This document shows positions 1 to 6,585 of a DNA stretch of 18,957 nt, in pieces; positions within the stretch are counted from its first letter, which is position 1, and every line of letters starts with the position of its first letter. The notes beneath the pieces were generated by a model that worked only from the letters and a program-made list of their open reading frames with translations, was not told the origin of the DNA and did not search any database. Origin of the DNA: Candidatus Poseidoniaceae archaeon (GTDB taxonomy: Archaea > Thermoplasmatota > Poseidoniia > Poseidoniales > Poseidoniaceae); the NCBI GenBank assembly GCA_022451765.1, contig JAKUNY010000003.1, forward strand, positions 12,516-31,472, written 5' to 3'. Position numbers and translations under genes: made by a program.

Positions 1-339
1 TACAATGATTTTGTTTTCACTGTCTGTCTTGCTTATGGAGCGAGAGAAGAACTGATTCATGCAATCCAAAGCATTGCAGACCTCCACAAAGCAGGTGATT
101 TAACGCTTGAACAAATCACTGAAAAGACCGTCTCAGAACACCTCTATACCGCTGAAATGCCGGACCCAGATCTTGTCATTCGGACAAGTGGTGAGGAGCG
201 AATCAGCAATTTCTTGTTATGGCAAATGGCTTACTCTGAATTGTATTTTACAGACGTATTCTGGCCTTCTTTCAAGAAAAAGGATCTCCTCAAGGCGGTC
301 CAAACCTATCAAATGCGGAAGCGACGATTTGGTGAGTGA
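1..339 (+). CDS. uppS: Cis-prenyltransferase (undecaprenyl/polyprenyl diphosphate synthase), 3' part
   Basis: The reading frame is open from the left edge, so the start is outside the window. The 112 visible residues are the C-terminal half of a Z-prenyl chain elongating enzyme. This family adds isopentenyl diphosphate units in cis to make the long polyprenyl diphosphate used as a membrane glycan carrier (dolichol-type in archaea). The diagnostic stretch is PDPDLVIRTSGEERISNFL (about residues 53-71 of the visible part), followed by LLWQMAYSELYFTDVFWPSF. This holds the conserved RTSGE/R-x-S substrate-phosphate loop and the SE-FTDVLWP-type motif. The stop at 337-339 lies one base before the ATG of the Nudix gene, so the two are probably cotranscribed. 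The neighbouring sugar-phosphate mutase and glycosyltransferase-like genes fit a role in glycan assembly. The family call is firm; product chain length cannot be read from the sequence. Confidence 0.95.
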   Translation, partial: YNDFVFTVCLAYGAREELIHAIQSIADLHKAGDLTLEQITEKTVSEHLYTAEMPDPDLVIRTSGEERISNFLLWQMAYSELYFTDVFWPSFKKKDLLKAVQTYQMRKRRFGE

Positions 340-340
340 G

Positions 341-1015
341 ATGGTACTTTGCGATGAATGTCAAGGCTACCTCAACCCTGCACTAGCCGTTGATGCGTGT
401 GTTCGCAACGGCGAGTCAATACTCCTTGTTCAGCGAAAGTTTCCCCCTTCTGCTGGCTCATGGGTCCTACCCGGAGGATTTGTCGACCAAGGTGAGCGCC
501 CAGAGGAGGCTGTTCTGCGCGAATTAGAGGAAGAGGCAGGACTTACAGGAAGCAACCCACAACTGCTCATGGTTATGGGAGACCCAGATCGGGATCCGAG
601 GAAGCACGTCGTTAGCATCGTCTATGAAGTAGAGGCAGAAGGCGATCCAGTCGGTGGAGACGATGCTCAAGATGCTCGGTTTTGGCCGATTTCAGAGATT
701 CTCGAAGGCCGACTTGTTTTGGCAGGCGATCACGGAGAGATTGTGGAACGTTGGCTCAATCAATCAATTCGAACCAATAAATTCAGCAAACTGCTGACGT
801 GCATTGGGCCAATCGGGAAGGTCGAGCGCCTCGGTAAGGTGCAATCCTGCGAGAAATTGGGCATGAATTTCCTCGATATCCTCATTGCAGCGAAGGCGAA
901 ACAATGGGAAGCCGTCGGACTCAAGGCGATCGAGAAAGCCTCGCTCTGCATTGCTTACGAGCAGGGTTGGCACACCCATCAAGACAGCCTCACTTGCAAC
1001 TGTTACGGATTGTGA
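341..1015 (+). CDS. Nudix hydrolase with unusual antisense-overlapping C-terminal extension
   Basis: The start is the ATG at 341, one base after the uppS stop; a GTG at 332 in the same frame is an alternative. A complete Nudix box follows the family pattern GX5EX7REUXEEXGU: GGFVDQGERPEEAVL then RELEEEAGL, about residues 46-69. Nudix enzymes hydrolyse nucleoside diphosphates linked to another group; the two catalytic glutamates of REUXEE are present. The N-terminus has a single CxxC (CDEC, residues 4-7) before NPALAVDACV, resembling half of the zinc ribbon found in some NADH or ADP-ribose Nudix enzymes. A normal Nudix fold would end near the HGEIVERWLN segment, about base 760. The frame nevertheless stays open to 1015, antisense to the end of the DUF354 gene. 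The extra ~84 residues look unlike Nudix sequence, so a lost stop codon or a sequence error near 760-780 is possible. The substrate is unknown. Confidence 0.85.
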   Translation: MVLCDECQGYLNPALAVDACVRNGESILLVQRKFPPSAGSWVLPGGFVDQGERPEEAVLRELEEEAGLTGSNPQLLMVMGDPDRDPRKHVVSIVYEVEAEGDPVGGDDAQDARFWPISEILEGRLVLAGDHGEIVERWLNQSIRTNKFSKLLTCIGPIGKVERLGKVQSCEKLGMNFLDILIAAKAKQWEAVGLKAIEKASLCIAYEQGWHTHQDSLTCNCYGL

Positions 1016-1741
1016 GATAACGCCGTCATGCATTGACATCATCGATGCAAACTCCCACGCATCTCCAGCATACTTTCCCTCGTCCGCTCGGGTTTGTTCG
1101 ATTCCCTCAAGTATGGATTCAGGGATTTCGAGGATTTCTCCAGCATCATGAACACCGTCTCCATCCAATCGACGTACTGCAATCTTCGGAACGACGGCGA
1201 CTTGTTTTGGACGCAGTTGTGGACGTAGGTGAACCATCCCATGCAATCCATCCAAGCGATGGATGGTAGAGCCTTTCTTTCGCAATTTCTCAAGCCAGCC
1301 CCCATCGATTGAAGAATTCCAATGCGTTGGGACGAGGACATCTGTTGCCATTCCCGCCGCCAAACGGTGTGCAAGGTGATTTACTTCAGTGTCTGAAATA
1401 TACCACCGTTTTGGAATCTTCAATCGTTTTGCAACGCGTAGTTCCAATGGAGCACCCACGGATATGATTCGAGCAATTTTCCCTCCAGTCCGCAAAGCAT
1501 TCTTGAGGAAAGTTCGAACTTCGCGCATGCGTTTCCATGCAATTCGTAATCGCTTTTTGCCGATGGGACGCTCGACCCAAATCAGTTGCCGTTTCGGTAA
1601 AACCCCCTCAGATGAATCCAACAGCTGTCGCACTTCCTTTCGGTCCGTCGCAACAAGAACATCTGAGGTAGACCCACTTCGAATGAAAGGAGCAAGCAAG
1701 CGCACATGTGCAGGGTGATCCAAAACCCAACATGTCCGCAT
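764..1741 (-). CDS. DUF354 family protein, glycosyltransferase-B-like
   Basis: This 325-residue protein matches the archaeal DUF354 pattern as I know it: an N-terminal half starting with WVLDHPAHVRLLAPFI (residues 5-20) and a C-terminal half carrying SQSVTVASEAVLMGVP (residues 243-258). The latter is the Ser/Thr-rich loop after a beta strand that resembles the donor-sugar phosphate loop of GT-B glycosyltransferases and UDP-GlcNAc 2-epimerases. Between them lie a basic stretch (GKKRLRIAWKRMREVR) and YISDTEVNHLAH. The family is widespread in archaea and without a proven reaction. The start ATG at 1739-1741 points away from the RidA gene. The last 84 codons overlap the Nudix frame on the other strand; the protein end (LPDWPNARQQFAEFI) looks like genuine sequence, so this gene probably owns the overlap. 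The setting near uppS and a hexose-phosphate mutase suggests glycan or glycolipid synthesis, which is inference only. Confidence 0.82.
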   Translation of the reverse strand: MRTCWVLDHPAHVRLLAPFIRSGSTSDVLVATDRKEVRQLLDSSEGVLPKRQLIWVERPIGKKRLRIAWKRMREVRTFLKNALRTGGKIARIISVGAPLELRVAKRLKIPKRWYISDTEVNHLAHRLAAGMATDVLVPTHWNSSIDGGWLEKLRKKGSTIHRLDGLHGMVHLRPQLRPKQVAVVPKIAVRRLDGDGVHDAGEILEIPESILEGIEQTRADEGKYAGDAWEFASMMSMHDGVISQSVTVASEAVLMGVPTLLVSNAERGFLDRLESDGFPLFRLRCNEDIEEIHAQFLAGLHLTEALDLPDWPNARQQFAEFIGSN

Positions 1742-1797
1742 GATTCTTCCAGCAACTCATGGTTAATGTTCATGAGCGTTCAAGCATTAGCACATCC

Positions 1798-2163
1798 ATG
1801 AAAGAACCAATTTCGCTTGATGGAATCGTAACATATGCTCCCTACACACCAGGTATCCAGCATGGTCAGCATTTCTGGCTCTCCGGACAAATCGCTATCG
1901 ATGGCCGAAGTGATATCAAGTCACAAACTGAGGGTGCACTTGCGAAAATCGATGCACTCTTGGAAGCTGGGGGCCTCGCAAAAAACGACATCTGCTTTGC
2001 TCAGGTATTGCTTGACACAATTGAAGACTATGCAGCCATGAACGACGTGTACGGTGCGTGGGTTGCTGACATGGACATGCCGCCAGCGCGGGCAGCGTTC
2101 GAAGCAGGTGCATTGCCAAAAGGAGCGCTTGTTGAAATTGTTGTACAAGGAATCAAATCTTGA
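1798..2163 (+). CDS. ridA: RidA/YjgF/UK114 family imine deaminase
   Basis: A complete 121-residue protein at the usual family length. RidA proteins form trimers and hydrolyse reactive enamine/imine intermediates released by pyridoxal-phosphate enzymes. Supporting segments are HFWLSGQIAID (residues 25-35), the helix AKIDALLEAGGLAKNDI, VLLDTIEDYAAMNDVY (70-85) and PPARAAFEAGALPKGALVEI (95-114). This last segment supplies the conserved Arg98 that binds the substrate carboxylate and the Glu113 of the LVEIE-like strand. I chose the ATG at 1798 because the family starts shortly before this point; an in-frame ATG at 1759 would add 13 residues of no family resemblance. The gene is divergent from the DUF354 gene. 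No convincing TATA box is visible; the only weak candidate is TTAATG at 1763-1768. The small membrane protein gene follows after 9 bases, so cotranscription is likely. Confidence 0.9.
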   Translation: MKEPISLDGIVTYAPYTPGIQHGQHFWLSGQIAIDGRSDIKSQTEGALAKIDALLEAGGLAKNDICFAQVLLDTIEDYAAMNDVYGAWVADMDMPPARAAFEAGALPKGALVEIVVQGIKS

Positions 2164-2172
2164 GGATCGGTC

Positions 2173-2355
2173 ATGCCGGGCTCACCATACCTCGAGGAAC
2201 CTCCCCCCGGCCTCCTTACGTGGCCGATTTTGTTGCGATTGGTGGTTCCAACGTTTGCAGCCCTTGGGCTCGCATCATGGTGGATGGGTTATCTTCTCGA
2301 ATTCCTCACGCTGCTCACAGTTACTGGCATGGTTGCGTTCGTTGTGCGTCGATAG
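2173..2355 (+). CDS. Small two-helix membrane protein
   Basis: A 60-residue frame starting with ATG nine bases after the ridA stop and ending 34 bases before the phosphomannomutase start, on the same strand as both. After a short proline-rich head (YLEEPPPG) it contains two strongly hydrophobic stretches, about residues 15-36 and 40-57, separated by a short turn near WWMGYLLE. It ends in VVRR, giving a positive cytoplasmic tail. The composition is what a real membrane protein would show and is not a by-product of another coding frame, since no other gene covers this stretch. I do not recognise a family and assign no function. An alternative is that this is non-coding spacer whose hydrophobicity is accidental. 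Confidence 0.5.
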   Translation: MPGSPYLEEPPPGLLTWPILLRLVVPTFAALGLASWWMGYLLEFLTLLTVTGMVAFVVRR

Positions 2356-2389
2356 GCACACTTGAAAACAAAGACCACAACCAGAACAC

Positions 2390-3784
2390 ATGACGGAATG
2401 GCCAGTGTCGTGTTTCAAAGCCTACGACATTCGAGGCCTGTCTGGCGATGAACTCAGCGATGAATTCGCCTACCGGTTGGGACGTGCCCTTGCGACGTAT
2501 CTTGAGTGCAATTCGTTTGCAGTTGGAAGGGATATTCGAGAATCAAGCCCTGGATATGCCTCACACTTGATTCAGGGTCTCGTCGATTCAGGTGTTCGGG
2601 TTCTTGATCTAGGCATTGTTTCAACTGGATGCGTCTATCACGCGTGCTGGACGCTTCCAGTAGATGGCGGTGTCATGGTTACTGCATCTCACCTGCCGAT
2701 GCCAACCCACAACGGATTCAAGATGTGCAGAGGAACATTACCGCTTGCGGGAGAAGAGATTCAAGAATTGAAGGATGTCTTCCTTGCAGGAAACTTCCGA
2801 GAAGGTCAAGGCCAACGCATCGATCATCCTCATGAGGATGCATACCTGCAGGCAATCGTCGAATCAACAGGCCCACTTGCACGACCAGTCAAGGTTGCAG
2901 TCGATTGTGGTAACGCCGTCCCAGGCCCAGCCATGACCAAATTGCTTGATATGCTCGGAGCAGACCACATCGATTTGTACTGCAACTGGGACAACACAGA
3001 ACCGAACCACGGTGCTGACCCAACGCGTGAATACAACATGGTCGACCTCGCAAAAGCGGTGGTCGACAACGGTTGTGAGCTCGGTCTTGGCGCTGATGGT
3101 GATGGTGACCGGATTGGAGCGGTCGATGAAAACGGTGACTTCGTGTATCCTGACCGCCTGATTGCTCTACTTGCAGATGATGTCGTTGGAAGTGAGGATG
3201 GAAAAGACCTCCTGATTTACGATGTTAAGTGCTCAATGAACGTCGAGAAAGCAATTCTCTCAGCAGGTGGACGGCCAATGATGGCGAAGACTGGGCACTC
3301 GTTCATGAAGCGCGTCCTTGCTGAACACCCAGATTCCTTGATGGCAGCAGAAATGAGCGGTCACATCTTCATGAACGATCGAGGCTGGTACGGTTTCGAC
3401 TGTTCGTTGTACAATGCTGCTCGTATTCTCGAACTTTGGTCTCGAAGAAATGCAACCTTTAGTGGAGAACTGAATCGTCTCGCACCGAACCTCCCAACGA
3501 CGGGTGAGGTGAAAATTCCATGTGCAGAAGAAGACAAAATCGGAACGGTTGAAGCCATCAAGAACGCCTTTTCAGATCATGAAGCATCAACCATTGATGG
3601 AGTGCGCGTTCGATTCATCGAAGATGGTGAACAAACCGGATGGTATCTCGCACGTAAATCGAACACTGAGGCAATCCTCGTCATGCGTGTTGAAGCAAAC
3701 AATGAGGAGAACCTCAGCACAATGCTGAAACTTATTGATGAACGAATCAGCCCGATTGTAAACATCGAGAAACTACTCAACTAG
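2390..3784 (+). CDS. manB: Phosphomannomutase/phosphoglucomutase
   Basis: A complete 464-residue alpha-D-phosphohexomutase, normal length for the family. It interconverts hexose 1- and 6-phosphates through a phosphoserine, feeding nucleotide-sugar synthesis. All four active-site loops are visible. FKAYDIRG (9-16) is the N-terminal signature. TASHLPMPTHNGFK (98-111) carries the phosphorylated Ser100. DGDGDR (236-241) is the magnesium loop. EMSGH (321-325) is the sugar-specificity loop, and RKSNTEA (422-428) is the phosphate-binding loop. The Ser loop is the SHLP variant rather than the commoner SHNPPEYNG and is one residue longer. Mannose versus glucose preference cannot be decided from sequence alone, so the symbol is provisional. 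The gene is last in the plus-strand run and convergent with the minus-strand anchored protein, whose stop lies seven bases away. Confidence 0.93.
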   Translation: MTEWPVSCFKAYDIRGLSGDELSDEFAYRLGRALATYLECNSFAVGRDIRESSPGYASHLIQGLVDSGVRVLDLGIVSTGCVYHACWTLPVDGGVMVTASHLPMPTHNGFKMCRGTLPLAGEEIQELKDVFLAGNFREGQGQRIDHPHEDAYLQAIVESTGPLARPVKVAVDCGNAVPGPAMTKLLDMLGADHIDLYCNWDNTEPNHGADPTREYNMVDLAKAVVDNGCELGLGADGDGDRIGAVDENGDFVYPDRLIALLADDVVGSEDGKDLLIYDVKCSMNVEKAILSAGGRPMMAKTGHSFMKRVLAEHPDSLMAAEMSGHIFMNDRGWYGFDCSLYNAARILELWSRRNATFSGELNRLAPNLPTTGEVKIPCAEEDKIGTVEAIKNAFSDHEASTIDGVRVRFIEDGEQTGWYLARKSNTEAILVMRVEANNEENLSTMLKLIDERISPIVNIEKLLN

Positions 3785-3790
3785 ATCGAT

Positions 3791-4501
3791 TCAAACATCG
3801 ATGTCATCAATGTCAACATACGGCGTAATTGAGTAATCAAGAACAATGAGTTGGACTGTGTAGGAAACATCCTCGCCATTATCCGTCCTTTGGCAACCTG
3901 GCCCTGCATTACCTGTAGCAGCACTAACTGTAATTTCGATATTATAATCGCCTAGTCCGGTTCCATCTTTCACGAGTTCATTTATGATTTGTGATTCGGA
4001 GAGGCCCTCTATTTTATCCCCAATCACGGAGGAATTATACCACACAGTGGAGGTGTCATGAGAACCGCTACCGCCTTGATTTTGCCCTTCAGAACTGTTT
4101 GAATAGTTCATGTGAGAGGCTATCCCAGTAATCGTGTCTGGTCCATCTTGTCCGCCGGCCGCTACACAAGTTAATCCTGAAGCCGTTTCGTCCTCAGCAT
4201 AAGACATCGATACAAGGACTCCAACGATGTTCTTGGACATGTCTTCTGAACTCAACGCGTCAGTGTTGAGTGGAATTGTAAGAGTGTCACCGTCTGCAAT
4301 GTACTCGCCGCCGTTATCGAAGTCAATGTACGAAAATTCTGCATCAACGGTGTATGTTCCTACACCACCCATTCCAGCCACATCATCTGTTGCTGCTGCC
4401 TTCAGGAAAAAGTAAGCAGGGAAGACGAGGAGGAAAAAGGCAACACAGACGACCTGAATCTGCAATGTTTGGTCGACTTTTACGTCATCTAAAAAGCCCA
4501 T
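3791..4501 (-). CDS. Membrane-anchored extracytoplasmic protein of unknown function
   Basis: This 236-residue protein has a short cytoplasmic head (MGFLDDVKVDQTLQ), one hydrophobic segment at about residues 15-34 (VVCVAFFLLVFPAYFFLKAA), and an acidic, Asn/Ser/Gly-rich domain that should face outward. There is no cleavable signal site or lipobox, so the segment is probably a permanent anchor. The outer domain has alternating polar and hydrophobic stretches (TLTIPLNTD, NIVGVLVSMSY, YNIEITVSA, VSYTVQLIVLDYS) suggesting a beta sandwich, plus two cysteines (LTCVA and GPGCQ) that could form a disulfide. The ATG at 4499-4501 follows a strong Shine-Dalgarno (GGAGGAG about 7 bases upstream) with a TATA-like box at about 4543-4550, so it probably has its own promoter. 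I do not recognise the family. Confidence 0.8.
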   Translation of the reverse strand: MGFLDDVKVDQTLQIQVVCVAFFLLVFPAYFFLKAAATDDVAGMGGVGTYTVDAEFSYIDFDNGGEYIADGDTLTIPLNTDALSSEDMSKNIVGVLVSMSYAEDETASGLTCVAAGGQDGPDTITGIASHMNYSNSSEGQNQGGSGSHDTSTVWYNSSVIGDKIEGLSESQIINELVKDGTGLGDYNIEITVSAATGNAGPGCQRTDNGEDVSYTVQLIVLDYSITPYVDIDDIDV

Positions 4502-4526
4502 TTGAATCTCCTCCTATCAAACCCCA

Positions 4527-4551
4527 AGAGGTGGAGACCTCTATGTATTTC
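4527..4551 (-). promoter_or_regulatory. Promoter with inverted repeat, upstream of anchored protein gene
   Basis: On the minus strand AAATACATA (about 4543-4551) resembles an archaeal TATA box about 45 bases before the ATG at 4501. This predicts a transcript start near 4521 and a short leader holding the GGAGGAG ribosome site. Exactly between the box and the expected start is a perfect 6-bp inverted repeat with a 4-base spacer (AGAGGT at 4527-4532, ACCTCT at 4537-4542). That position suits a repressor site; a small hairpin or chance is also possible. Confidence 0.4.
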
Positions 4552-4557
4552 GGTCGG

Positions 4558-5097
4558 TTATTCTTCCTCATCTTCATTCATCCATTCAGAATCAGGGACA
4601 TATGGCCATGCATTTTTGTCGGTATTGAAACCAAGCGAGGTGAAGGAGCGTCGTGATTTCTTCCACGTTGGAAGAAGGAATCCTATCTTTGATCTCTCTC
4701 CAAAGGTCCATCGCCATGGACATCGTGGAAGATTGGCCACCCAATGCTGTATAAGATGCTGAATCTTTGGGTGCTGTGGACCGCCCGGAAGTATCCATGA
4801 ACAGATGTGCACTGCCCCTGCAGAACCCCGAACCTCAGACCATGTTGTCAATTCAAGACCCATGAGTGGACCATCGAGAATTTTCAATCCGAGCGTTCGT
4901 GCAGATTGTGCCATCGGCATAATGATGGCAAAGCGATCGACGAGGCGAGCGCCTTCGTTTCGTTCGAGCGACCAGCCTTTGTCTTCGCAAAGTTTCCTGA
5001 GCGAGCGTATGCAATCAACAGGTGCAACGCTTAGTTCGAGATCGAGACTGTTTCGTCGCACCATGTTCATCCTACCCGTCACTGCAGCAAGAACCAT
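4558..5097 (-). CDS. Conserved-looking protein of unknown function downstream of the ribosomal stalk operon
   Basis: A 179-residue frame with no membrane segment and no family I recognise. Reading from the M at residue 12, it runs MVRRNSLDLELSVAPVD, a helical segment DCIRSLRKLCEDKGWSLER, then VDRFAIIMPMAQSARTLGLKILDGPLMGLEL. This beta/alpha character looks like a compact globular domain. It is followed by HICSWILPGGPQHPKIQ, a Trp-rich segment (PWRWTFGERSKIGFLLP) and an acidic end (EWMNEDEEE). The start is uncertain: ATG at 5097 or, better supported, ATG at 5064, which follows a Shine-Dalgarno-like GGGTAGGATGA. The gene lies 135 bases after the L12 stop on the same strand and could be read through from the ribosomal operon or have its own promoter. 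A 68-codon frame within it (4592-4798) was considered and set aside. Confidence 0.7.
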   Translation of the reverse strand: MVLAAVTGRMNMVRRNSLDLELSVAPVDCIRSLRKLCEDKGWSLERNEGARLVDRFAIIMPMAQSARTLGLKILDGPLMGLELTTWSEVRGSAGAVHICSWILPGGPQHPKIQHLIQHWVANLPRCPWRWTFGERSKIGFLLPTWKKSRRSFTSLGFNTDKNAWPYVPDSEWMNEDEEE

Positions 5098-5181
5098 GCG
5101 ATGCTGGGGTTACGCTGCGCGAATCTCATCCAAGGACGAGATGACCTCCATTGTTGAGTTCACGCAACGCTATGGAATCGG

Positions 5182-5200
5182 TTGATGCCTTCGGCATCAA
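5182..5200. terminator. Perfect inverted repeat after the L12 gene
   Basis: TTGATGCC (5182-5189) and GGCATCAA (5193-5200) form a perfect 8-bp stem around a 3-base loop, 33 bases downstream of the L12 stop on the minus strand. It could end or stabilise the ribosomal operon mRNA, or be a protein-binding dyad for the gene downstream. No T-run follows on the minus strand, so a simple intrinsic terminator is not proven. Confidence 0.4.
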
Positions 5201-5232
5201 TGATTGTGAGCGATGTGTTTCTGGGTTTGAAC

Positions 5233-5538
5233 TCAACCAAAGAGCGAACCAAGACCTTCGAAACCGCCAGCTTCCTCTTCTTCCTCTTCCTCTGCTTCTT
5301 CAGCAGCGGCAGGGGCGTCAGCAGCACCGCCAGCAGCAGGAGCTGCAGCGGCGGCAGGAGCAGCGACGGCTTGGGTCATTGCTTCAGCGATGTCAACACC
5401 TGCGAGAGAAGCAACAAGTGCCTTTACTCGGGATGCATCAACATCTACACCAGCAGCCTTCAGTGTGGCTGTGATGTTGTCTTCGGTCATTTCTTTTTCA
5501 GCAGCGTGCAGTAGCATAGCAGCATAAACGTATTCCAT
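5233..5538 (-). CDS. rpl12: Ribosomal protein P1 (archaeal L12), stalk protein
   Basis: A complete 101-residue archaeal P1/L12. Dimers bind the C-terminal helices of L10 and recruit translation GTPases. The N-terminal dimerisation domain starts MEYVYAAMLLHAAEKEM, followed by ITATLKAAGVDVDASRVKALVASLAG (about 22-47). An Ala/Pro/Gly hinge (about 58-80) leads to a run of glutamates and the GTPase-binding tail GGFEGLGSLFG. It resembles the archaeal and eukaryotic P-protein type and not bacterial bL12. The ATG at 5536-5538 is preceded by GAGGTGAA, a good ribosome site. It is the last ribosomal gene of the L11-L1-L10-L12 run, 30 bases after L10. Confidence 0.97.
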   Translation of the reverse strand: MEYVYAAMLLHAAEKEMTEDNITATLKAAGVDVDASRVKALVASLAGVDIAEAMTQAVAAPAAAAAPAAGGAADAPAAAEEAEEEEEEEAGGFEGLGSLFG

Positions 5539-5568
5539 TTCATTTCACCTCAATGTTTTGTGTTTGTT

Positions 5569-6585
5569 TCAGCCGAAGAGATCTCCAAGGCCGGCGAATC
5601 CGCCGCCCTCTTCTTCCTCTTCCTCTTCTTCCTCTTCTGCCTCGGCTGGGGCATCAGACGCACTTTCGACGGCGGCGGCAGATGCTGCTGTTGCAGCAGC
5701 ACCGAGCATTGCAGCCAATTCGTCATCAAGGGCGGAGGAGTCAAGCGAGCCTGCAATACCCATGGCACTGCGGTGGGCTCGTCCGAGAAGATGAGGCAGG
5801 GTTTCAACGGTTGTAATCGCTGCCTCAAGTGCAACTGCAAGCGCTTCTCCGCTTGCCTTTGCGAGCAATGTTGGCATGGTCTGTGAAGTAAACCATGTGA
5901 TGTTGCAAGCGAGGTTGAAACCGCCTGCAGCCATGCCGATGAGATCTTGTTCGAATTGTTCAAAGTCGATATCGAGTGTGGATGGTGAGAAAACAACACC
6001 ATCTTCGTAGGTACCACAGAGTCGTAGTCCTGTGACAATTGGCTTGATTCCGATTTGTCCAAGGAGCATACCGAGGTCACCTTCGAAGACTTCACCAGCC
6101 TCCAGTGCAACGTGTCGCTTCTGAATGTGGACGGAGCCACCCATGATTTTCGCAGGGATACCGACGGAGTTCAATTCACCGACGATTGGGCCTGGTGGCA
6201 TTCCAGTGTCTTGCTTCTCGACAATGATGTCGGATGGAGCGATGTCACCGGGCTTTGCTGCTCGGCCAGCTTCTGTCTTCTTCAGTTCAGAGAAAACTTC
6301 GAACGAGTTGAACTTGGATGTTGATACGACGGCAGGTTGGACCGCACCATCGAAGAGTTGCTCAAGGACGTCCAAATCTTTGCCTGCTTGTTCCCAAGCA
6401 ATACGCATCAAACGCTTCTTTGCAACGCGGATAGCCATGTTGTCACGAAGGCCATCACGCATACCGATCATGGTGTCAGCGGGAACGCCATGAATGTCGA
6501 TGACAGCGAGCGTTTCACCGCTGCTGATGATATCATGAAGATCTTTGACAGCGTCACGCTTCCATGACATGACCTTTGGAATCAA
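5569..6585 (-). CDS. rplP0: Ribosomal protein L10 (archaeal P0), stalk base protein
   Basis: A complete archaeal uL10 (338 residues), the scaffold joining the L12 dimers to the GTPase centre of 23S rRNA. The rRNA-binding N-terminus has SWKRDAVKDLHDII, IDIHGVPADTMIGMR and RVAKKRLMRIA (to about residue 65). The archaeal insertion region follows, with PSDIIVEKQDTGMPPGP and GIPAKIMGGSVHIQK. Next come the helical L12-binding spine rich in Ala, a long Glu run and the tail GGGFAGLGDLFG. The TTG at 6583-6585 overlaps the L1 stop (TTGA) and has GAGGTGG five bases upstream, so translational coupling through a TTG start is likely. An ATG at 6568-6570 would begin at MSWKRDA and is the alternative. The tail matches that of L12, as usual for P proteins. 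Confidence 0.96.
   Translation of the reverse strand: MIPKVMSWKRDAVKDLHDIISSGETLAVIDIHGVPADTMIGMRDGLRDNMAIRVAKKRLMRIAWEQAGKDLDVLEQLFDGAVQPAVVSTSKFNSFEVFSELKKTEAGRAAKPGDIAPSDIIVEKQDTGMPPGPIVGELNSVGIPAKIMGGSVHIQKRHVALEAGEVFEGDLGMLLGQIGIKPIVTGLRLCGTYEDGVVFSPSTLDIDFEQFEQDLIGMAAGGFNLACNITWFTSQTMPTLLAKASGEALAVALEAAITTVETLPHLLGRAHRSAMGIAGSLDSSALDDELAAMLGAAATAASAAAVESASDAPAEAEEEEEEEEEEGGGFAGLGDLFG

Noticed and set aside
4592..4798. Alternative frame inside the unknown gene, partly protein-like (DLWREIKDRIPSSNVEEI)
   Set aside because: It would need two compensating frameshifts to join the rest. The main frame is open throughout and ends sensibly, so the simpler reading was kept, though comparison with relatives could change this.
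5119..5160. Tiny upstream frame (MEVISSLDEIRAA) before the unknown gene on the minus strand
   Set aside because: Thirteen codons with no attenuator-like structure or codon run; too short to support.
5550..6140. Second minus-strand frame of 196 codons inside the L10 gene
   Set aside because: Out-of-frame shadow of the L10 coding sequence, which matches its family along its whole length.
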